Made by a program: the position numbers and the translations under genes. DNA of 13,319 nucleotides from Pseudomonadota bacterium (lineage in GTDB: Bacteria; Desulfobacterota; Desulfobacteria; Desulfobacterales; Desulfobacteraceae), in assembly GCA_018812385.1 (NCBI GenBank), contig JAHJDU010000021.1:1-13319 (forward strand). The letters are read 5' to 3'. A model generated the notes under the pieces. That model was not told the DNA's origin and did not search any database. It worked only from the letters and a program-made list of their open reading frames with translations. Shown one piece after another: positions 8,376 through 13,319 of the stretch. Each line of letters opens with the position of its first letter. Within the stretch, counting starts at the first letter, position 1.

Positions 8376-9758
8376 TTGTCTGTCCATATTATGGCTGAAG
8401 ACCAGGATATTTATTATAGGCATAAGCAAAGTCTTTTAGATTCAAAAACGCGACAGGTCTGTGAACTGCGCATGACAAAAAAGGATGGAACACCTTTTGA
8501 TGTGCAATTTGAATGCGATTTTGTTTCGGGTGAATCAGGAGATCCTGACCAGATTCGTATCGCGATAATTAACATCAGTGATCGTAAAAAAATCGAGGAA
8601 ACGCTGAAGGCGAGCGAGGAACAACTTCGCCAGGCGCTCAAAATGGAATCCATCGGAACCCTGACAGGCGGCATTGCCCATGATTTTAATAATATCATGG
8701 GTATTATTCTTGGAAACGCTGAACTGGCTTTAGAGGATGTCCCGGAATGGAACCCGGCTCATTTCAACCTTGAAGAGATCAGGAAAGCCAGTCTCAGGGC
8801 AGCAAATATTGTAAGACAGCTTTTAAGCTTCACCCGCATAACGGACCAGAAACTGCAACCCATGGAAATTGCCATCGTCATTAAAGATGCTCTCAAGTTT
8901 TTACGTTCAACGATTCCCACCACCATAGATATTGAGCAGAATATTTCTGTCACCAATGAAACTATTCTTGCAGACCAGACCCAGATCAACCAGATCATGA
9001 TGAATTTGTGCATCAACGCTTCCCAGGCCATGGAACAAAGCAGCGGAAAGCTTGCCATAATAGTTGAAAAGGTGATTTTGGACGATCATTCAGCCAAAGC
9101 ATATCCTGACTTGAAAAGCGGCAGGCATATCAAGATAATGGTGGGCGATACCGGTCCTGGAATAGACCCAAAAATCATTGACCGAATTTTTGATCCCTAT
9201 TTTACAACCAAGGAAGTGGGCAAAGGTTCTGGTATGGGATTTGCCGTGGTACTCGGCATTGTCAAGAGCCATAGCGGAACAATTACCGTTGACAGCAGGC
9301 CTGGTAAAGGCACTAACTTCAGCATACTTTTTCCGCTGGCACAAGAAAAAGCCGCCGTTGAAACCCAGACAATCCAGGAAATTCCCAGGGGAAGTGAAAC
9401 CATATTATTTGTGGATGATGAAATATCCATTGTAAATATGGTGCAAAGAATGTTTGCGCGCTTAGGATACAAAGTCGAAACCGCCATCACGCCGCAAGAT
9501 GCTTTGGAACGATTTGCCTTAAATCCCGATCATTTTGATCTGGTCATAACAGACATGACCATGCCCCAGATGACGGGCGTTGACTTATCTGAAAAACTGA
9601 TGGACATTCTCCCCGATATTCCCATCATCATCTGCACTGGCTATAGTTCCCTTATTGATGAAGAAAAGGCAAAAGAATTGGGATTGGCAGCCTATGTCAT
9701 GAAACCAATCAACATGCAGGAAACAGCCCAGACCATTAGAAAAATTTTAGACAAATAA
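8376..9758 (+). CDS. Hybrid histidine kinase: PAS C-terminus, HisKA, HATPase, receiver
   Basis: The catalytic part of a soluble hybrid sensor kinase. The formal start is a TTG inside the PAS domain, so the natural start lies upstream (see the fragment at 8021-8367). In order (numbered from that TTG): end of PAS with a PAC motif (ELRMTKKDGTPFDVQFE, 30-46); HisKA with GGIAHDFNN, phospho-acceptor His102; N-box around Asn210-Asn214; G1 box GDTGPGID with Asp258; G2 box GKGSGMGFA near 283-290; a C-terminal receiver (about 341-460) with acidic pair Asp347/Asp348, phosphorylation site Asp393 in ITDMTMP, Thr421, and Lys443 followed by Pro. There are no membrane segments, so it should sense a cytoplasmic cue. 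No partner regulator is adjacent; the attached receiver may pass phosphate to an unlinked Hpt or output protein. Confidence 0.92.
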   Translation: MSVHIMAEDQDIYYRHKQSLLDSKTRQVCELRMTKKDGTPFDVQFECDFVSGESGDPDQIRIAIINISDRKKIEETLKASEEQLRQALKMESIGTLTGGIAHDFNNIMGIILGNAELALEDVPEWNPAHFNLEEIRKASLRAANIVRQLLSFTRITDQKLQPMEIAIVIKDALKFLRSTIPTTIDIEQNISVTNETILADQTQINQIMMNLCINASQAMEQSSGKLAIIVEKVILDDHSAKAYPDLKSGRHIKIMVGDTGPGIDPKIIDRIFDPYFTTKEVGKGSGMGFAVVLGIVKSHSGTITVDSRPGKGTNFSILFPLAQEKAAVETQTIQEIPRGSETILFVDDEISIVNMVQRMFARLGYKVETAITPQDALERFALNPDHFDLVITDMTMPQMTGVDLSEKLMDILPDIPIIICTGYSSLIDEEKAKELGLAAYVMKPINMQETAQTIRKILDK

Positions 9759-9944
9759 AATATTCTTGGATGTTCAAGAAACATGGTTTTATGCAAAAGT
9801 AGCGGGAGTATGAAACATAATAAAACTGAACAAGATAAGTTTAAAAGGAATCGGGTTAGTACACAGGAAAATGGGAAGCAAGATAAACAGGGTGTCACAC
9901 AACCTACCTAAACCACTGAAATGGCAGTCTTTTCTGATGAATGA

Positions 9945-10475
9945 TTTGATTTTATTAACCGACATTCCCTCAAACGTTTAAAAAGAATCTGTAGAACATG
10001 GCCGGACCTGATCTTTTTTGATCCCCCTTATTTTAAAAAAATGGCAGAACATTACATTAAAGGCAGTATTTCAGATTTTTCCCGGTCCCAATATTTAAAA
10101 TTCTTTAAAGATCTTTTCAGCCTCATGAAAGAACATTCAAAACCATCAACCCGTATTGCATTTCTTAATGCAGACTTCAGAGACTTCCAGGGTATCCCGG
10201 CTTTTGATGAAGACCCTGAAAACGCCATCCTGCTTTTAGAATATGCGAAACTGCTTGAAAACTGCGGATGGAAGATCACGCATTTAATAGACTGTCCCCT
10301 GTCAACGGAAAGGTTTACCGGAAATATGGTAAGCAAAATGCAGGACAAAAGAACCCTCGGCATTATCAGAAGAACCTTGATCATAGGAAAACCAAATATC
10401 CTTCACAAACAGGGATCACTTGCTAAAACAATTCTATGTAATGTCCGGTGCGGATTATCAGGAATATTTCTTTAA
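9945..10475 (+). pseudogene. DNA methyltransferase (N4/N6, DPPY-type) fragment
   Basis: An open frame from 9945 with WPDLIFFDPPYF just ahead of the first ATG at 10041. DPPY is the catalytic motif IV of amino-methyltransferases that modify adenine N6 or cytosine N4. After it come GSISDFSRSQYLKFFKDLF, RIAFLNADFRDF (sheet following the catalytic loop) and RTLGIIRRTLIIGK; homology probably ends near 10390. No SAM-binding FxGxG motif is visible. Upstream, the frame is closed by TGA (9942). A second frame (9814-9981) reads protein-like (WQSFLMNDLILLTDIPSNV), meets TAA at 9979, then KESVEHG, which could join WPDL by one lost base. I infer a decayed gene whose N-terminus is scattered over about 9814-10000. 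It has no restriction partner in the window. Function beyond the motif is uncertain. Confidence 0.5.
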
Positions 10476-10767
10476 ATGGTTTTATAACCTGCATACAAAA
10501 CAGGTGAACGGCATGCTTAAACAGGTCAGAGCGCTGCGGAAAACCGCATTACTGCATATTGCAAGATCTGACGCTTCGGAAAAAGACCTGGAACCGATAT
10601 TTGATCTCCAAGCTATACCGTTCACCCAATGTTATCTTATGTCTTTATCTTCAAATATGTCAAGAAGGTGTATTATTTTTTTTTGCGCAAATAGCAAATT
10701 CTTTATAGCCTGCTCCTTGAATCATCATACCCTTTTTGATAATCACATAAAATCCAAAAAATATTAG
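10387..10767 (+). CDS. Unrecognised ORF after the methyltransferase fragment
   Basis: I do not recognise this protein. The frame opens after a TAG at 10384; the first usable start codons are the TTG at 10420 and the ATG at 10441. The stretch to about 10625 looks coding: MSGADYQEYFFKWFYNL, VNGMLKQVRALRKTALLHIA, RSDASEKDLEPIFDLQAIPF, with mixed charged and hydrophobic residues suggesting a soluble helical protein. After about 10630 the translation becomes Cys/Phe/Ser-rich and unlike protein, so the 3' part is probably not genuine. The 5' end overlaps the tail of the methyltransferase frame, so it is either the next gene of the same former operon or the frameshifted C-terminus of the methyltransferase. 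Probably a remnant. Confidence 0.35.
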   Translation, partial: ENQISFTNRDHLLKQFYVMSGADYQEYFFKWFYNLHTKQVNGMLKQVRALRKTALLHIARSDASEKDLEPIFDLQAIPFTQCYLMSLSSNMSRRCIIFFCANSKFFIACSLNHHTLFDNHIKSKKY

Positions 10768-10824
10768 AATCGGAGCAACACTACAGCACATTGGTACGAA
10801 TTCAAAGGATAGGAGAAAGGCCAT
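10660..10824 (-). CDS. Possible 54-residue single-span membrane protein
   Basis: A small minus-strand frame, opposite the least protein-like part of the ORF above. It has one convincing membrane helix (about residues 10-29, with a Cys-Cys pair at 13-14 at its start), an IIKKG boundary and a short polar tail (GAGYKEFAICAKKNN). The hydrophobic core, basic stop-transfer residues and tidy TGA end favour translation; the lack of a Shine-Dalgarno and the surrounding decay argue against it. Family unknown; it may be the end of a lost membrane protein. Confidence 0.3.
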   Translation of the reverse strand: MAFLLSFEFVPMCCSVAPILIFFGFYVIIKKGMMIQGAGYKEFAICAKKNNTPS

Positions 10825-10869
10825 CGTTGCTACTTGACTAATTTTGCATTTGATTTAAGATGTAAGCCC

Positions 10870-11243
10870 ATGAACCTCAACCAGCTTAAACTTTTTTATC
10901 TTGCAGTTAAGCACAAAAACCTGAGTCATGCGGCCGAGGAATTAAATATAACACAGCCGGCTGTTTCAAAAGGTATCCAGCGGCTTCAGGAATATTATGA
11001 AATGCCCCTTGTTCATAACCTGGGCAAAAATATGGAGTTGACCCTGGCCGGTGCAACCTCTTCCAAATTGCAAAAAAAATATTTGACCTTGAAAAACTGG
11101 CAGTGCTGCCATTCCCCGGGCCACCCATTACGCACAAGTATTATATTGTACATCATAAGGACAAATATTTCTCTGCGGTACTCAATCAATTGATAGACAA
11201 GGTGGAGGATTGGGCACTTGAATATCACAATTCCCTTAGGTAA
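10870..11243 (+). pseudogene. LysR-family regulator with internal deletion and frameshift
   Basis: The N-terminus is a textbook LysR winged helix-turn-helix: MNLNQLKLFYLAVKHKNLSH, AAEELNITQPAVSKGIQRLQ, ending MELTLAG at about residue 60. At 11056-11058 one base is missing in a CC pair. In the next frame the protein continues LFQIAKKIFDLEKLA (the dimerisation helix), then jumps directly to VLPFPGPPITHKYYIVHHKD and QLIDKVEDWALEYHNSL, the last portion of the effector domain, ending at TAA 11241. About 170-180 residues of the effector domain are absent compared with a normal LysR of about 300. Start 10870 is chosen because MNL directly precedes the HTH; the frame could extend upstream to 10834 but the added residues are unlike the family. 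It cannot bind an inducer; the DNA-binding head alone might survive. Its former target is not evident. Confidence 0.85.
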
Positions 11244-11282
11244 TCTTCATTTTAAAAAATTCAGAATATCAATTGAACCAGG

Positions 11283-11877
11283 TCATTTTTCAAAAAGACC
11301 ATAAACATATAAAAACTTACGGCTTAAATTTTCATTGAACTTTTTATCCCCCTGACGAAATTGCCAGGAAAATGAACTGCTCCCAAGAGCTTCGGCAAAT
11401 TGCCATTGATGCATAAACTTCTGGCCTATTAGCTTTTCAATCGCCTTTTTCTGTTCTTCTGAGATCCAATCGGAATCCATGGAATTTATTTTGTCCATTG
11501 TAATTTCCATTTCATTAACCCTTGAAGCAGATAAAACAATATCCAGAATTTTGGGTGTCAAGGAAATCCGGGCAGACAATGCTTTTTTCATTTTCATCGC
11601 TGATTCAAATTTTTTATCCATTAGCGCTTCAAGCGCTTTGCTTGAAAAACCGGCTTTATCTATTCTGAGCGCCACCTCTTTGGTCATCTGGTAGGAGACC
11701 GGCCTGTAGGTTTCCTGGGTAAATACATTCTGCATAAAAAAAAGGCTGACAAAACTTATCAGCGCAGCAATCACCGGAGTGATGATCCAGCCGCTTGAGA
11801 TACCACCGACAACACGCCAATTAATGCTCTTACCGCCCTTTAATAAGCCCATTCCAATGACGGCACCCACACAAAAT
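11283..11877 (-). CDS. PiT phosphate transporter, C-terminal fragment
   Basis: The downstream part of the phosphate transporter. It begins in register at GAVIGMGLLKGG (about 11870), the second SQAI-xGA repeat of the PiT fold, followed by SINWRVVGGISSGWIITPVIAALI (the last membrane helices). Then comes an unusual soluble tail of about 120 residues, rich in Lys/Glu/Met (KALEALMDKKFESAMKMKKA, WISEEQKKAIEKLIGQKFMH), that I do not recognise. The frame itself extends further upstream (to 11999), but that part is a shadow of the N-terminal fragment. With the frame restored the whole transporter would be 486-487 residues. The 3' end converges on the LysR remnant with about 40 bases between. Confidence 0.8.
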
Positions 11878-12747
11878 GGCCTGGGAGCTTGAAACCGGGA
11901 CCAGGGGAATGGAAGGCAGCCCGTGGGATCGCAGGAATGCCTCCAGACCCTGGGAAGAAAAAAGAAACAGGACAATAGAATGTGACCACACTGCCACAAG
12001 GGCTGCCACTGGAGAAAGATCCATTATTCCCGAACCCACAGTCGCCATGACCCGTTTTGAATAGGTGAGTACGCCGACAGCAATGGCAGCCCCACCGAAA
12101 CAAAATAATTGTTGGGCAGCCGAAAGGTTAAACAAGCCGAAAACAGAAATATCGGAAAATGGAGAGACCGGAATAAACACACCCATGACATTTGCAATAT
12201 TATTTGCTCCAAGAGAATAAGAACCAAAAATCCCCGCAAGGAGCAACCCGTTGCGTGTATATCTATCCAGCGTGAACATATGAATTTTAAAAGATTGAAT
12301 GATAAAAACAATTAACTTATAAAAGAATATGGCAAAGAGTGCCGATAAAACAGGGCATAATATCCAGGTTGAAACAATTTTTGTCAGAGAATCAACATCC
12401 GTTAACGCACCTGAAAAAAAATTCCATCCGATGATGGCACCCACAATGGCCTGGGAGGTTGATACAGGAAACCGGGCCAGGGTCATGAGATAGACACTTA
12501 AGGCTGCTGCAAATGCCACGACAAATGCGCCTCCCAGTGCATTTATAGATCCTAATTTCCCCAGGGTATGGGAAGCCCCGGCTCCACTGATAACAGCACC
12601 CAGAATAATAAATATGCTGCAATAAATAGCAGCGGTCCGAAATCTTATCATCTTGGCGCCGACAGCAGTGCCAAACACATTAGATGCGTCATTGGCACCC
12701 AGAGACCAGCCGAGAAAAAGCCCGCTGGACAAAAAAAATGCAAACAT
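11830..12747 (-). CDS. PiT-family inorganic phosphate transporter, N-terminal fragment
   Basis: Low-affinity, cation-coupled phosphate permease of the inner membrane. The inverted-repeat PiT signatures are both present: WSLGANDASNVFGTAVGA near residue 14 and SLGANNIANVMG near 180, with RFPVSTSQAIVGAIIGWNF between. The frame is correct to VPVSSSQAILCG (about 11870) and then falls into nonsense (CRHWNGLIKGR, TGA at 11830). The other frame continues GAVIGMGLLKGG, so there is one surplus base, or a four-base insertion in the TTTTGTGTGGG stretch at 11865-11877: removing four gives SQAIVGAVIG, an exact match to the protein's own first repeat. The start is firm: AGGAG (12754-12758) lies six bases before the ATG and overlaps the DUF47 stop, so the two are co-translated. 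Confidence 0.88.
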   Translation of the reverse strand: MFAFFLSSGLFLGWSLGANDASNVFGTAVGAKMIRFRTAAIYCSIFIILGAVISGAGASHTLGKLGSINALGGAFVVAFAAALSVYLMTLARFPVSTSQAIVGAIIGWNFFSGALTDVDSLTKIVSTWILCPVLSALFAIFFYKLIVFIIQSFKIHMFTLDRYTRNGLLLAGIFGSYSLGANNIANVMGVFIPVSPFSDISVFGLFNLSAAQQLFCFGGAAIAVGVLTYSKRVMATVGSGIMDLSPVAALVAVWSHSIVLFLFSSQGLEAFLRSHGLPSIPLVPVSSSQAILCGCRHWNGLIKGR

Positions 12748-12753
12748 TTTAAT

Positions 12754-12758
12754 CTCCT
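12754..12758 (-). promoter_or_regulatory. Shine-Dalgarno of the phosphate transporter, overlapping the DUF47 stop
   Basis: AGGAG on the minus strand, six bases ahead of the ATG at 12747; its first two bases are the last two of the TAG that ends DUF47, a sign of translational coupling. Confidence 0.75.
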
Positions 12759-13319
12759 AAAGAGAACGCTTTATGACAAAAATACTCAGATCATCTGCTA
12801 CATCTTCGGCCCTGTCGGCAATTTTGTCCACATGCCTGACCAAATCCCGCAACTGCATCTTCTGACTCAGCCGCAATTCAGTATCCCTGAATATTCTTTT
12901 TTGAAGCATTGTAGAGATCTTATCACATTCAGTTTCCCAGAAAGAGACCTTATGCATGTAATTTGCAACACAAGAGATGTCCTTAAAAAAACACCTTGAT
13001 TATTGTGCAAGGGCTTCCGATGCATTTACTACATTTATAACAAGCTCTTTAAAGTCATCGTGGAACTTGGGATCAATTTCTATGCATTCAATATCAAAAC
13101 GGTATAGGGTTCCTTTAAAACGGTCTATGAGCGCATCCAGTCTTTCAAGGAGATCAAGCACATCTCCCCTGGATTCGGGGATCAAGGTTTTACGATACAA
13201 TTTTTCTTCAATGCCCCGTCGAAGCGCATCCCCCTTATGTTACATCTGGGTAATTTCATCTATTGTTCTTTGAAACCTGTCTTTTTTGCCGCTCAAATAA
13301 ATATCGATCCCGGATTTGA
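12757..13319 (-). pseudogene. DUF47 (PhoU-like) phosphate transport accessory protein, two in-frame stops, 5' end outside the window
   Basis: DUF47 proteins are PhoU-like helical bundles encoded with PiT transporters and thought to regulate them. One unbroken frame covers the fragment: IDIYLSGKKDRFQRTIDEI, then TAA (13240-13242), HKGDALRRGIEEKLYRKTLI, PESRGDVLDLLERLDALIDR, FKELVINVVNASEALAQ, then TAA (13000-13002), SRCFFKDISCVANYMHKV, LSQKMQLRDLVRHVDKIADR and AEDVADDLSIFVIKRSL, ending TAG 12757. Family members have Glu at the first stop (x-E-H-x-x-D), so GAA to TAA is the simple reading; the second stop replaces one residue between ALAQ and SR. The protein around both is well conserved and in the same frame, so these look like substitutions, not indels. 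Translation would yield only pieces, possibly restarting at Met codons 13200 and 12957. The N-terminus lies beyond the right edge. Confidence 0.85.

Noticed and set aside
11281..11300. GGTC...GACC hairpin with T and A runs as a terminator for the LysR/PiT convergence
   Set aside because: The stem is mostly A-T with only four G-C-containing pairs at its base and a one-base loop, and it overlaps the last PiT codons; too weak to claim.
12757..13319. Alternative genetic code with TAA as a sense codon
   Set aside because: The binding-protein, kinase and other genes end at TAA exactly where their families end, so TAA works as stop here.

Overview
The window looks like chromosomal DNA of a moderately AT-rich Gram-negative bacterium. 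The gene families (two-component hybrid kinases with long PAS regions, a DUF47/PiT phosphate pair, an SBP_bac_5 binding protein) and the codon choice would fit a sulfate-reducing Desulfobacterota of the Desulfobacter/Desulfobacula type. That assignment is inference from general resemblance; no marker gene is present.

Layout. Positions 1-4.8 kb read leftward and contain no broken frames: a periplasmic family-5 solute-binding protein, a membrane-bound sensor histidine kinase 40 bases downstream of it (running off the left edge), and an AEC-family transporter. At 4.9-7.4 kb, rightward, lies a two-metal-binding-domain Cu(+)-exporting P1B ATPase (copA) whose frame is broken once. At 7.4-8.0 kb there is an imperfect palindrome and a 3'-truncated IS5-type transposase. 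At 8.0-9.8 kb, rightward, lies a soluble PAS/histidine kinase/receiver protein broken twice near its N-terminus. The stretch 9.8-11.25 kb is a graveyard: a DNA methyltransferase fragment around a DPPY motif, an unrecognised ORF, a possible tiny membrane protein on the other strand, and a LysR regulator that keeps only its DNA-binding head and the last part of its effector domain. The right end (11.28-13.3 kb, leftward) is a phosphate uptake pair: a DUF47/PhoU-like gene with two in-frame TAA codons, followed by a PiT-family phosphate transporter with one frameshift.

How the genes fit together. The binding protein and first kinase could form a sensing pair, since no ABC permease or ATPase genes are visible beside them. 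CopA would export Cu(+). DUF47 and PiT form the usual low-affinity phosphate uptake operon, the PiT ribosome-binding site overlapping the DUF47 stop codon. The second kinase is an orphan with its own receiver.

The most striking overall pattern is that every lesion lies to the right of 5.58 kb: four apparent one-base losses, one gain of one (or four) bases, two clean nonsense codons, an internal deletion and a truncated IS. Several losses sit in short homopolymers and could be sequencing or assembly errors. The nonsense codons, the LysR deletion and the truncated transposase are harder to explain that way and suggest real decay. I found no CRISPR array, tRNA, rRNA, prophage or convincing new defence system.
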